Positions 24,427-35,693 of a stretch of 64,000 nt of DNA are shown one piece after another (within the stretch, counting starts at the first letter, position 1; each line of letters opens with the position of its first letter). The stretch comes from Lonicera japonica (lineage: Eukaryota > Streptophyta > Magnoliopsida > Dipsacales > Caprifoliaceae). Below the pieces are notes generated by a model. That model searched no databases, was not told the origin of the DNA, and saw only the letters and a list, made by a program, of their open reading frames with translations. The DNA is taken from positions 13,370,501 through 13,434,500 of the forward strand of contig CM038469.1 of the NCBI GenBank assembly GCA_021464415.1, given 5' to 3'. The translations under genes were made by a program, and so were the position numbers.

Positions 24427-25805
24427 GTTTTACTATGCAACACGAACAATCTCGAATAAAAAACAACGTGGTTCAAACAAAGAAAAAAAGTGATCAAAAC
24501 TAAAGAAGAGCGAAAATGCAAAGCTACTGCAATTATTTCCTTACTTTGTCCTTTTCCTGTATAAGCATTAGAATCTCGAATAAAACTCGTGGTTCAAATT
24601 AACAGCAAAGGCGAAAGAAAGAGAGGCCACTCTTAAACACAAACCAAACTTGCTAATACTTAAACCATGAAGCAAAATGCTTAATAAATATATAAGGGCC
24701 AGATTGCCACTTTCATGCAATTTACAATACAACTTTAACCAACCGAACAAACTGCATGTAATTCTTTATAGTTTATACCATAAATTTTGACCTCAACATT
24801 ATCAATTTATCACCCAAGATTCAAGATAAATGAACTCGTGCCCTTATTACTACAAGGGCCAAGGGGGAAGAGAAGTGGGGGCTACATTACTTTTTTTGCA
24901 ACTGTACTTGTCTGTGGGAGTGCTAAAATCTGATAAGCTTCAGTCCAAAGTCGCACGTGAGGGCAATTATTCCTTTTGGCTTCTTACTTCAAATTCCTTT
25001 AAATACCCACCCGGGGGGGTGTGTGGCACGTGCTTCTTCATCTGCCATGCAGATTCCTTCTAATTTGGATGAGCATGGAGAAAGAGAAAATTGAGCTCCA
25101 CTTCAAAACGGAACCTCTCTTTTAATATTATACTTGTCGGTTTTATTTACCAAATAATTAAACTTGGTAAATTAATGAGTTGTCATTTTGAATATCCGCT
25201 AAAAAAAACCGGTGAGTGTAGCATTTCTTATTTTAAAATAGGGAGATTTTAAGTGAAGTTTCTTGAAATGAATCCATTATGCCACGTAATCGATACAATG
25301 AATGATCTCACAACTCTTTCGAAAAACGGTGATCAATACAAATGACGTGTTCTTTCTTCTCATGCCTTACATGTCTTCTCGCATCCAAGTTAGCACGGCT
25401 CTTCCGATAATTATGTAATCACTTATTTTCTTTCCTTAATTTATAGAATTGTGTTATAACTTATTCATAACTAATCCGTGCACTTGTCACATAGTCGTTA
25501 CGTGCAATGCACATGCACCATGACTACTTGTTTGAATAATCTAAATTAGTGTATATATATATATCATGACGCATTTGTAAGTGATAGAACAACCCATACA
25601 ATAAACATGATGGGGGACAGCTACATAAGGGAGTTGGTGACTTTTTGGTTTTTAAGGAAATTATGAGAATAGCATGGCATCTCCAGCAAATAGCTGAGGT
25701 AAAGACTAGTTCGTAACAAAACTAAAGTACAGTACTTTCTCACTTGCAACAGCTTCCATCCTATCCTACTCACTCTCCTGCATCTTACGCCACCTAATTC
25801 TAACT

Positions 25806-25809
<4 letters not shown>
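24427..25809. other. Spacer upstream of the MATE gene
   Basis: No gene supported. A 20-odd-base word AATCTCGAATAAAA...CGTGGTTCAAA occurs twice (about 24450 and 24571). The last several hundred bases presumably include the MATE promoter, but I cannot point to specific elements with confidence. Confidence 0.4.
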
Positions 25810-25868
<59 letters not shown>

Positions 25869-26089
25869 CTCTCTATACACACACATATATATACACATTC
25901 ATATACATATATAGAGGGAGAGAGAGACAGTGTGCTTCTAAGTAATTAAGAAGAGATGAAAAGAATGGAATGTTCTTTATAAATTAATCTTCTCTGTTCA
26001 ATCAAATCTCTTTGCGGCAATAACTAAGGCTTAGACAAGATCAAATTCATACTTTTTTTGTCCGCGAGCAATTAATTCTAGACGAAAAC
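25810..26089 (+). promoter_or_regulatory. CT-tract and TATA-like region upstream of the MATE start codon
   Basis: An uninterrupted (CT)n run of about 57 bases (25810-25866) is followed by ACACATATATATACAC (about 25880-25895) and CATATATAGAGGG (25905-25917), then a 170-base leader to the ATG at 26090. CT-rich tracts and TATA boxes are common core-promoter features in plants. Which TATATA is used, and whether the CT tract is promoter or leader, cannot be told from sequence. Confidence 0.45.
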
Positions 26090-27641
26090 ATGGATCCTGA
26101 GATGGCAGTCGCTACTTCAACTCCATTTCTGATGTACTACTCTACCCTTACCTGTCGAACCACGCTCTCCGAGGTGCTCTTTTGATTTTTCATTAATTTT
26201 CCAATTCCGCTCTTCTCTTTTTGACAATTATTGAATTTGTCATTCGCAGGTGGCAGCAGAGATCAAGCAGCTATACGCGATAGCCTTACCAATGATAATC
26301 ACTGGCTTTTTAATTTTTGGAAAATCGGCTATATCAATGTTGTTCATGGGAAGGTTAGGCAAAGAAGCATTAGCAGGGGGATCTCTTTCTATCGGCGTCG
26401 CTAATATCACTGGCTACTCTATCATCTCGGGTCTAGCAATGGGAATGGATTCCATTTCCTCTCAAGCCTATGGAGCCAAACAATGGCCACTCATGTCCCA
26501 AACTCTCCACCGAACCATCGCGATTCTTCTCTCAATTTGCGTCCCCATCTCAGTTTTATGGCTAAAAATCGAACCCCTCCTCCTCCTATTCGGCCAAGAC
26601 CCAACCATTTCCTCCATTGCTTCAATCTACCTTGCCTTCTCTCTCCCGGACCTCATTTTTCAAGCCCTCATCAACCCTCTCAAAATATACCTACGCGCCC
26701 AAAGCATAACTCTCCCTCTAATGCTCGCTGCAGCCTTTTCTCTATCTCTTCACGCCCCCATCAACTACTTACTTGTCTATAAGTTGAACCTAGGCATTAG
26801 AGGTGTTGCTATGGCAGCGGCCATTACTGATCTCAATCTACTCATATGTATTTTGATATACCTATGCTTTTCGGGCATTAATGTTAAATCATTTCAAGAA
26901 TGGTCTCTTTTTCAATGTTTTACCGAGTGGAGATCAATTCTTTGTCTTGCGTTACCGAGTTGTATATCTGTTTGCTTGGAGTGGTGGTGGTATGAGCTTA
27001 TGATAGTGTTGGCTGGGTTGCTCTCAACTGGGGCCACAGCTGTAGCTGCCATGGGGATCCTCTTGCAAGCAACCTCGTTCCTGTATATATTCCCATCAGC
27101 ACTGAGTTTAGCCGTGTCAACTCGGGTCGGGAATGAGTTAGGAGCGAGCCAACCGGGAAAAGCCAAGGCCTCATCTCTCATTGCATTATTTTGCGCCATT
27201 CTCACAAGCTTCATTGCCATGTTGTTTATGATCACTTTAAGGAGCGTTTGGGGGAGAGCTTTTACAGCTGATAAGGCTATTCTGTCGCTGACAGCGGCGG
27301 CAATGCCGGTGGTAGGGCTGTGTGAGCTCGGGAACTGGCCGCAGACTGCAGGGTGTGGGGTTCTGAGGGGTAGAGCTCGGCCGGATTTGGGTGCTACTGT
27401 GAATTTAGTCTCTTTCTATGGCTTTGGGTTGCCTTTAGCAGTTTTTATGGGCTTTGTTATGGATATGGGCTTAGTGGGCCTGTGGTTGGGCCTATTGGCA
27501 GCACAGTTTGTGTGTACTCTTCTAATGGTATTTTTGTTGATAAGAACAGATTGGGTAGTAGAGGCAAACAGAGCAAGAGAGCTGACTGGAGTAGCTGAAG
27601 ATCAAGAAGCAGAGAGTAAAGAAGAGAAGTTACAGAATTAG
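26090..27641 (+). CDS. MATE efflux family protein (DETOXIFICATION, DTX48-56-like subgroup)
   Basis: Two exons, 26090-26173 and 26250-27641, joined across a 76-bp GT-AG intron, give 491 residues. MATE proteins are membrane antiporters that export organic cations, secondary metabolites or hormone-like compounds using H+ or Na+ gradients; the substrate here is unknown. Exon 2 codes about 12 hydrophobic segments. Family motifs include LFMGRLGKEALAGGSLSIG, ANITGYSIISGLAMGMDSIS, SSQAYGAKQW, LPSCISVCLEWWWYE, STRVGNELGASQPGKAK and VVGLCELGNWPQTAGCGVLR. The latter usually reads GNCPQTTGCG, so two positions differ. The length is normal for DTX proteins. The start in exon 1 (MDPEMAVATS) is preferred because exon 2 opens with an in-frame GTG directly after an acceptor and the splice restores E-V-A-A-E. 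The closest named member was not determined. Confidence 0.9.
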
Positions 27642-28339
27642 TAGTGAGAAACTTATGCGGAATTTTCCTTTTGTTTTTTTATCTATGTTTTTGAAATGAG
27701 TTTTTCTTAGGAATGGTCTGAGCCCATTCCATTTTCTTCAATTTTCATAACTAAAGTTATAGCATTTTTTTTTCTCTTAATTGCATGCCCTGGATCAAAC
27801 TTATCCTTAGGAACAAATGGGAATGAGAGATGCTAGTCAACAAATTCCAAACGTAAACAACATTAATTATATGCACACTACAAACTCACCACAACGTAAT
27901 TAACAAACTATTATATTTTTGGTCAAGAAATCTGACCGTCAGCTTCAGCATGACTATTTCAAAAAGTGACCAGGAATGGTCCAAATAGAACTCAGCTGTC
28001 AAACAAATAGATTGTTATGAATCCAGAATAAAAAAATGGAAGTACAGATATTCTCACTCAGGTACAAAGAAACAGCACTTGTCTGTAAAAATGCACACAC
28101 ATAGATGGCTGCTCAAATGGGTGCATCTTCAAGTTTTCATCTCTAATGCACAAAGATTCTAGCTACAACTAATCAAGATTTGGAGGTCAATGAATATAAC
28201 TTAGATTCTCGCTAAATGTATAAGGACATTTTATATCTTATCCAAACAAATAAAAAACATGGATGTGTACATATCAACAGAGACACGGAGAGAAAGGGAC
28301 GAAGGTGTACCTTAGCAATCTGATCACCAATCATGAGAT
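27642..28339. other. Convergent 3' spacer between MATE and PPR genes
   Basis: Both genes end into this 0.7 kb. It should contain the two 3' untranslated regions. No other gene seen. Confidence 0.6.
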
Positions 28340-31300
28340 TCAATATTCTTCAACAAAACTAAAGCCAGGTACTTTTATTATTTGTTTCTGTTCCATGTTT
28401 GATCTCACTCTATTTGCATCCGTCCACCTTTCATTTGCTGCATAGAGATTGTGCAGTATCACATACGGTCCCGAGTTTTGTGGGTCCATTTCAAGAAGCA
28501 ACCTACCAATTTCCTCGCCAAGTTCAACAAAACCATGACTTAGGCAAGAAGCCAACAATGACTCAAGTAGGTTTACAGAAGGCTTATGTGGCAAACTCTT
28601 AATAATATCATAAGCCTCGTTTAGGTGACCTGCTCTACCAAGAAGGTCCACCATACAAGCATAGTGCTCCATCCGTGGGATTATCCCAATTTCTACCATA
28701 GAGTTGAAAATCATTCGGCCTTCCTCAACTAAACCCGCGTGGCTACAAGCTGATAGAACACTCACGTAAGTAATATCATCAAGTTTCAAACCCAAAAGTC
28801 TCATCTGGGAGAAAAGATTAAGTGCAGCTTCACCATCACCGTACAGCGCATACCCATTAATCATCACACTCCAAGAGATTTCATCCTTTCGAAGCAACGC
28901 TTCAAATATCTTCCTTGCATATGGTATGTCCCCACACCTTGCATACATATCGATCAGCGCATTGCAGACAGACACATCTTTGTCAAAACCCATGTGTGTG
29001 ATATAAGCCATTGTAGAGTTTGCAAGATTCAAGTTGTTTAGTTGAACACAAGCTGAAGTTAAGCTCAAAGCTGTTACATAATCTGGTGCCATTTCCATTC
29101 GAAGTAATTCACGGAATAAAGAAATTGCTATTTTGGCCTCCCTAGACTGTACAAGAGCAGAGATAATAGCATTCCACAATGATATATTCCTCTGTTCACC
29201 CATTTGAAACAGTAAAAGACATGAAATTATATTTTCAAATCTAGCATACATGAGTATAAGAGAAGTAAGGAAAGGGGTTTCTACTATAATGCCACTCCTA
29301 GCTGCATAGGCATGGATTGACTTACCTTGGTTATGGGTACAGCATAAAGGTAAAATGTTTAGCAAGGTTACATGATTTGGCTGTACATTCTCCTCAATCA
29401 TTTGATCAAACAAGACAAAGAACTCGTTTTGTAAGTTGTGATACCGACAACCAGTAAACAGAGCATTCCAAGAAACCACATTCCTGCAAGGTATGTTCTG
29501 AAAAATTAACATCCCCGCATCAAGTTCTCCGCAGTTCATATACATGCTAATAAGTGCATTAGCTAAAGAAACATCAGAGTCAAATCCTGCTTTGACAGCA
29601 TAGGCGTGAATAGCCATTCCTTGCACCAAAGTTTCAGCCTCATTGTAACTAGGGAGAACACTTATAAGGGTAACCAAATCTATGTCCATGTGTTCTTGCT
29701 GCATTTGGTGAAGAAGGACAATAGCACTCTTAGCTTCTCCGTTGTGAACACACCCGGATATTAAAGCATTCCATGAAACATAATTTCTTACAGTCATTCT
29801 ATGGAATAAATTAAAGGAAGAGGACAGCTTACGACAATCAGAATAAAATACCATCAGTGCATTGGACACATTAAGATTCAAATCAATTCCACTTTTAAGA
29901 CTAAATGCATGGACAGATTTACCCAACAAAATTGCCTGTAGTTCACTGCAAGAAGAAAGGATACTAACAATGGAGACCGCGTCTGGATCAAATCCTGCTA
30001 ACTGCATTTGACGAAATGCAGCCAAACTCGCATCCCAAAGCCCATTGTACACGTACCCAGAAACCATGGAATTCCATGAGAGGAGGTTTCTGTGGGGCAT
30101 CTGATCAAAAAGAAACTTAGCAGAATTTAGATATCCAAGCTTGGCATACATTGAGAGGAGGGACGTAGCCACAGAAATTTGATTGTCTAACCCGCTTTTT
30201 ATCACACAAACATGAACGGACTCACCATGCCAGATTCTTCCAAAGATCTCACAAGATGGGATAATAGAGACAAAAGTGACCATATTAGGCTGCATGCCTT
30301 CTTGGAACATTTTCTTGAACAAGTCAAATGCATCATCAGGTTTTTGATTCTTTGAATATGCAGATATCATTGCATTCCAGACGGTGACATTCTTTTTCAA
30401 TAAACAATCAAACATATCTCTAGCCACCGATAAATCTTCACAACCCGCATACATTGAAATTAAAGCAGGGGTGAGACATTCATCCGTAAAGTATCCGCAT
30501 TTTAAAGCAAAGCCATGAAGAGATTTACCAATTTGAAGATTACCCAAACGGGAACACAAGGGAATTATGCTGGCCAAAGTGCTTACATTAGGCTTCAAAC
30601 CTGACAATCTAATATCATGGAATACGTCAAAAACCTCCTGATCAAGTCCATACAAACATAATCCAGAAATCAATGCATTCCAAGAAACCAAATCAGGTTG
30701 AGGAATTTTATCAAGCACCAAGCGTGCAATACCTGTTCGACCATTCTTCGCATAAAAATCAATGAGACCCGTCTGTACAACGAGATTATCTCCAAACCCA
30801 GTTCTCAAAACAACACAATGTATCTCTTTACCAATCCGAAAACCACCCAAAACTGAACACGCCTTGATCACAAATGGAAACGTAAAATTATCTGAGGCAC
30901 AACCCGAAATTTGGCATCTTTGATAGAGACCTAATACATCTTCAAATAACCCATCATCACAAAGAGACCTAATCATCAAATTCTGCAAGAACAAGCTAGG
31001 TTTTCCAATTCTTTCGAAAATATTTAGAGCTAATTGTGGGGCACCCAGATGAAAGCAATGTCTAAGAAGTTCGCCCACCAGAGATTCCTCTGTAAATTTC
31101 CCACTCACAATGAGGAGAGAATTTAGAGGTCTTAAGTGTTCAATTCTTTGGCTGAGAGAAAAGAGGGTAAGAAATTTGGTGTCAATTGAATTGGGTGCGT
31201 ATTGGAGGGAATGGATAGTTGTAGTTATGGACTGTTTGTATATAAGAAGGAAGAGGCGAGGGTATAGAGGGAAGAAAGGTAAATGAAGGGAAAGTGATAA

Positions 31301-31441
31301 ATTTCGAAGAGATGAAAGAATGGGTAATCGCCATAGACTACTTAAAATCATATTCTGAGGACCGTTATTGGTTAGGGTTACATTTGAGCTTTTGGATTCC
31401 CGCCAAAGCATCAGAGGAAAATTGGGCCAGCCGATACACAT
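28340..31441 (-). CDS. Pentatricopeptide repeat protein, PLS class, E subgroup
   Basis: A single uninterrupted frame of 1033 codons. From about residue 130 it is built of repeating PPR units with the VVSWNALISG / LFxQM / GxxPDxVTxxSxLSxC cadence of plant P-L-S repeats, roughly two dozen in all. The C-terminus has an E motif (LLESLLASCLSHGFVELGEE, then SGPYVILHNLYAANERW and VPGFSFVEEY) and ends there, without a DYW deaminase domain. E-class PPR proteins bind specific organellar RNAs and usually take part in C-to-U editing, recruiting a deaminase in trans. The N-terminus is rich in Leu, Ser and Arg with few acids, compatible with mitochondrial or plastid import. An alternative start at residue 31 (31351; MILSSLWRLPILSSLRN) gives a more typical transit peptide. 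The gene lacks introns, as is usual for the family. The RNA target cannot be predicted here. Confidence 0.93.
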   Translation of the reverse strand: MCIGWPNFPLMLWRESKSSNVTLTNNGPQNMILSSLWRLPILSSLRNLSLSLHLPFFPLYPRLFLLIYKQSITTTIHSLQYAPNSIDTKFLTLFSLSQRIEHLRPLNSLLIVSGKFTEESLVGELLRHCFHLGAPQLALNIFERIGKPSLFLQNLMIRSLCDDGLFEDVLGLYQRCQISGCASDNFTFPFVIKACSVLGGFRIGKEIHCVVLRTGFGDNLVVQTGLIDFYAKNGRTGIARLVLDKIPQPDLVSWNALISGLCLYGLDQEVFDVFHDIRLSGLKPNVSTLASIIPLCSRLGNLQIGKSLHGFALKCGYFTDECLTPALISMYAGCEDLSVARDMFDCLLKKNVTVWNAMISAYSKNQKPDDAFDLFKKMFQEGMQPNMVTFVSIIPSCEIFGRIWHGESVHVCVIKSGLDNQISVATSLLSMYAKLGYLNSAKFLFDQMPHRNLLSWNSMVSGYVYNGLWDASLAAFRQMQLAGFDPDAVSIVSILSSCSELQAILLGKSVHAFSLKSGIDLNLNVSNALMVFYSDCRKLSSSFNLFHRMTVRNYVSWNALISGCVHNGEAKSAIVLLHQMQQEHMDIDLVTLISVLPSYNEAETLVQGMAIHAYAVKAGFDSDVSLANALISMYMNCGELDAGMLIFQNIPCRNVVSWNALFTGCRYHNLQNEFFVLFDQMIEENVQPNHVTLLNILPLCCTHNQGKSIHAYAARSGIIVETPFLTSLILMYARFENIISCLLLFQMGEQRNISLWNAIISALVQSREAKIAISLFRELLRMEMAPDYVTALSLTSACVQLNNLNLANSTMAYITHMGFDKDVSVCNALIDMYARCGDIPYARKIFEALLRKDEISWSVMINGYALYGDGEAALNLFSQMRLLGLKLDDITYVSVLSACSHAGLVEEGRMIFNSMVEIGIIPRMEHYACMVDLLGRAGHLNEAYDIIKSLPHKPSVNLLESLLASCLSHGFVELGEEIGRLLLEMDPQNSGPYVILHNLYAANERWTDANRVRSNMEQKQIIKVPGFSFVEEY

Positions 31442-31695
31442 GTATTTTTACGGATTAAAATTGTATTCGGAGCTTGGCTCTTAATTTATGGAAACTGTAC
31501 ACTCAACACATGCTGGACCTCCGGGGACTAAAAGAAGGGCGGTGATGTTGCACCCCAAAATCACTTGTAAACACTCTTGCAAAAAAAAATAGTTAAATTG
31601 TTATTTTCGCTCCACTTGATTTAATTTAATACAAAAAGTATTTAACCCTTAACTAGTTGTTTACCCCACTTATTTTAATTTAATACAAAAGTTAA

Positions 31696-32536
31696 GGGGT
31701 GTATTGGATTTAGAATCTATAGGATTTTTATGGATTTTTAAAGTTTATGGGTATTCAATTGAAATTTTAAAAAGTCTTTTAAAATAAGATTTTAAAAAAT
31801 TCATCTAAATCTTATAGTATTCAAAAGTCTAATGATTTAGTATGATTTTAATTAGTGGTGAATTTTGGTGGATTGTAAATCTTTTTTTATACATAAAAAT
31901 ACATCTTGAAATATTCTCACTTATCCAGAGATTTCAAATGGATTTTTAATTTATTTAAAAAATTTACTCAACATTCTCTCTCTCTGTCTCTCTTTCTCCC
32001 CCCTTCCCCCTCCCCATCTCTCTCTCAAAATCCAATTTTTTTATTATGTGATGTACGCATTATAATTTTTTCGTATTCCCTGTAAAGTCTTTATTCTCTC
32101 TTTTACTAATGTGGTTATTACGCATTAACATAATTTCAAATAGTTAGACCGCTAATTATCGTTCAAATTTTTAAAAACAATTCATGTCAATTTTATTAAA
32201 ATACTAGTGGGGTGAGAAGTCTAATTTTGTGGGTGCAGTATGAATTTTTATAATGTATTTCGTTAATTGTCTTTACATTTTTTATAATGTTACTTTAAAC
32301 TCGTAATTAATTTATTTTATTATTTGTCTTTTGATATTTTAAAATCTGCAGAAATCCACGGATTTATTAAAATCTGTAGAAATCCATAGACTTATTAAAA
32401 TCTGCAGAAATCCAAAAGAATCCATGCATTAAAATCTGTTATATTCTATAAGGATTTAAAACAATTCATAGACTTAACAGCCACGGATTTTAAAATGTCA
32501 GTTAGAATCTTTTAAAATCTGAATTGAATACACCCC
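31696..32536. mobile_element. Nested MITE (841 bp)
   Basis: Left end GGGGTGTATTGGATTT and right end (reverse complement) GGGGTGTATTCAATTCAG form terminal inverted repeats; the flanks give TTAA on both sides, so a TTA/TAA-type or TTAA duplication is possible. The distal third has three copies of an ATTAAAATCTGCAGAAATCC word (about 32338-32430). It carries no coding capacity. Confidence 0.7.
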
Positions 32537-32710
32537 CCTTAATTAATCTTAAACCAAAACAGCTAACAAAACTTTCACTATTGATGCAAGAAAATATCAA
32601 CCATTGATGCAAATGCTAAGCTTGAGAAGAATGGTAGAAAAAAAAAAAAAACTTTGGAATAAGAGAAGGAAAACAAGGAAAAACGAGTTAATCAAAAAAA
32701 TGTATACATG

Positions 32711-34150
32711 TTTTTATTATGTTTCATTATTTATAGTATTTTCATAACATACACATCATATATATATATATATATATACACAAACGACACATTTTTCTAT
32801 TTAAAGCACGAAGAAGGTTTACTCGGTTCCCTGTAATCGAGTTGCAGGCTCGTACACTCAGCTATTCTCAACCGAGTATGGCCATTTTTGTGCACAATTG
32901 AAAAAAGCTCATTCGTTTGTTAGCGACCGAATACATATGATATTACCTGGTTATTAATCGCCGAGTGTGTGCTACAACTCTCGGTCCTCAAGGTCCGATT
33001 GCATTGGTTTTTCAATCATAAATGTTATAATATCTTATTTCTAGAATGTATATTCTCTTGAGTATATAATATGGCCAAGTAAGTATAATTTACTATATAT
33101 TTGGTACAATTTAAACAAGTTATCGATTAAGTTAATTTTTATTAACATTTGTATTTTGTAGGTATTTTCTTCTCGATATTCGTTAGTAAATTAGTACCAA
33201 AGTCAAGGCTAATATAAGAATGCATGCTTTGAAAGGGAGGAGTGCGATGCAACAATTATTGAAGGTTCTCCTAGCGTATCCATTATGTTTATTGGTATAG
33301 GAGTAATGAAACAAAAAATGAGGTCTTCGATGGTGGAACGGTGTACATGTCCGAGATTGTCATTTCATCAAAGTACCGTTGAAGGACGGTGCACCACTTC
33401 CTCCTGTTGCTACATAGCGGGAAATTTTTCGTATCAACGAAACAATGCCTTGGATGGAAGATTATATTGATAGGCTTACTCACTATTTGCAAATTAGACC
33501 GATAAAAGATTTAACAACAATAGACTTACCAATCACACTTGATTGATTGGTAAGCCTATTGTGAACTTTTTTGTTTATTTATATGCGAAACTACAAAATT
33601 TGTCGCATAAATAGTGTTTGTTTGTCATTACATGTAACTTTTTGTTGTTCACAAAGTGTTAAGGATGTAACTTTTTATATATGAATGACAACTTCTTTAA
33701 TCGAGTATAAAATTTAGTGGATATAATTGATTAGTGTGGATTATTATTGAATATTTATTTAATATTTTTGGTCAACAATATATTAAACTTTACTCGATGG
33801 TGATCTGCTGAGTAACACTAAAAACACTATGTTCGTCTTAATTTAATGAGATGTCAAAACCTTCATTCGGTTGCGAGAAACCGAGTGTGTTTAGTATCAC
33901 TCGGCTTCTCACAGTCGAGCATGATATAACAACACTCAGCTGCTCTCAACCAAATAAAGATCCCAAGAGTATATCAATTTGACATTTTATGGGATTTCAA
34001 ATTCGGTTGAGAGTAGCCGAGTGTATAAACCTGCAACTTGGTTGCGGGGAACCGAGTAACCTTCTTTGTGCTTTAAACAGAAAATTGTGTTTTTTTTATA
34101 TATTTGATGTGTATGTTATGAAAATAATACAAACAATAAAATAGGAACCG
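32711..34150. mobile_element. Nested long-TIR element with ACTCGG-rich subterminal repeats
   Basis: The left arm (about 32711-32880) and right arm (about 33998-34150) are inverted copies: each includes TTTTCATAACATACACATCA, a TA-rich run, TTTAAAGCAC[GA]AAGAAGGTT and ACTCGGTTCCC. Between them are more ACTCGGTTG / CAACCGAGT words (32870-32890, 33865-33950). A short interior stretch (33230-33500) may be a decayed coding remnant (GGTVYMSEI, MPWMEDYIDRLTHYLQIRP when read across a frame change). Subterminal repeats and long arms suggest a Mutator-like or CACTA-derived non-autonomous element; the superfamily is unresolved. Confidence 0.6.
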
Positions 34151-34391
34151 AGTAAACCTCTGATTGCTCTCTTTCATTAACGCTTGCGAGATGGAGGCGT
34201 ATGAGAGATGGAAGCCTTTGTTTGGGGTCATTTGTTTTATGTTTTATGTTATTATGTACTTAATGATGTTATTAATTAATTAAGTAGGAGATTTATTCCA
34301 AAAAATAAGTGGGAGTGGTAGATATAAAGTGGGAGTGTTAGTAAGAGTGAGAGTATTAGTAAGTGTTTTTAGGGGTGCCAACATCACCAAC

Positions 34392-34719
34392 CTAAAAGAT
34401 CAAGGTCTTCAGAAATTATGAAAAATAAAATTCGATTTTCAACTTATGGATTTAGGTTATAGTTTTATCTTGGCTAATTTCAATGATACTACTGATTATA
34501 TGCTAGTTTTATCGGGCGCGGGGGGGGGGGGGGGGGGGGGGAGGGGGGGGTCTTTGGTTTATTTTCAATCATTATCTTGTTATTTCTTGATGGTGTCCAA
34601 ACTTTAATCTTACTCCAAGTAAAATTAACAATATGATAATTTGGATTCAGCTCCTAGAGCCTCATATTGAATATTATGATCGTTTAGCAATTCAGAACAT
34701 AGTTGTGTTAATGGATACA
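34392..34719. other. Short spacer with a poly-G run
   Basis: A near-pure G tract lies at 34520-34550 (30 of 31 bases G). No gene seen. Confidence 0.8.
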
Positions 34720-35690
34720 CCCATTAAAGTAAATATGTATATGGGCAATTGGGACATAGCTTGATACGCTCGTGTGTGTATGATATTGATCTTTGAAAAC
34801 CTTTACAGAGGTCATCAGTCGACTGACGGGATTTGCTCAGTCGACTAAGGGCCGTCAGTCAACTGATGAGCTTTGCTCAATCGACTGATGCATCAAAATA
34901 TAGCCGTTGGATTTCTAATTTTTTACCATTTTTGGTACCAAACTTATACCAAACCTCTCAAACAGCTATATCATTTTTGGGACTATATATTGGACATCGA
35001 AGACACATTTTGACAAGCTTGAACATATATACAAACTCATTTTTTCATCTAGTTATCATACTCAAGTATTCAAGCCTTTGTTTTGATCAATCATTTTTCA
35101 TTGAGCTATAAATCTTGATCAAACTTGTAACTCTAGTGTGAGCTTCATTTGTAATCTTTAAATACACTTGAGAGTTATTTTATCTTGGTGTTCATCACCA
35201 AATCAATTGTATTCAACAATTTGTGAAAAGTCAATCTCATAGTTTAGCAAGAAGGATATTTCTTGTGTTGAGTGTGGTGAGAAGAATCACACTTGAGTTG
35301 AGTGTTGTGAGAAGAATAACATTTGTAGAGTGTAATGAGACAATTACACTTGTAGTGGTTTGATTTTCACCGGAAGGAAAATCGGTTTTTAGTGGAACTT
35401 CTAGGAAGCACTATCCGGGCGCGGATGTATGGTCTAAACAACCGAACCGCGAGAACAAAACAACTTGGGCTCATTTGTTTTAATCTTTCTAACTCAAGCT
35501 CTTTATTTACTTACAATTATACTTTCTCTTTTATTGCTTGCTTTTAGGATTGCTTGTTTTATTTACTTATTTTACTTGATATAGACATGGTCAAAGTTTT
35601 ATTCTTAAAACTTTACTATAAACTTTTTAATTCCGCATTTAGTTTCATAAACCTTATTCACCCCCTCTAGGGTTGATTTTTGACCAACAA
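34720..35690 (+). repeat. LTR fragment of Copia (SIRE-like) type
   Basis: Ends with CACCCCCTCTAGGGTTGATT and then GACCAACA, typical of the 3' edge of plant Copia LTRs. It contains CAGTCGACTGA words at 34816-34885 and a TGAGAAGAAT(C/A)ACA(C/T)TTG repeat at 35278-35345. No primer binding site (TGGTATCAGAGC) follows, so it is a solo or truncated LTR. The left boundary near 34720 is a guess. Confidence 0.45.
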
Positions 35691-35693
35691 TCA

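Larger units (their letters stand above)
31536..34391. mobile_element. Outer non-autonomous DNA transposon with 8-bp target duplication
   Basis: The left end GGTGATGTTGCACCCCAAAA (from 31541) is matched in reverse complement by the right end GGTGATGTTGGCACCCCTAA (34388 leftward), followed on both sides by further similarity (AACACTCTTGC / AATACTCTCAC). The same 8 bases, CTAAAAGA, flank the unit at 31528-31535 and 34392-34399. An 8-bp duplication suits a hAT or Mutator-like element. No transposase frame is intact. It contains two further inverted-repeat elements and starts just 100 bp upstream of the PPR start codon. Confidence 0.65.

Noticed and set aside
26912..27235. Minus-strand open frame inside the MATE gene
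   Set aside because: Lies wholly within the strongly supported MATE exon on the other strand.
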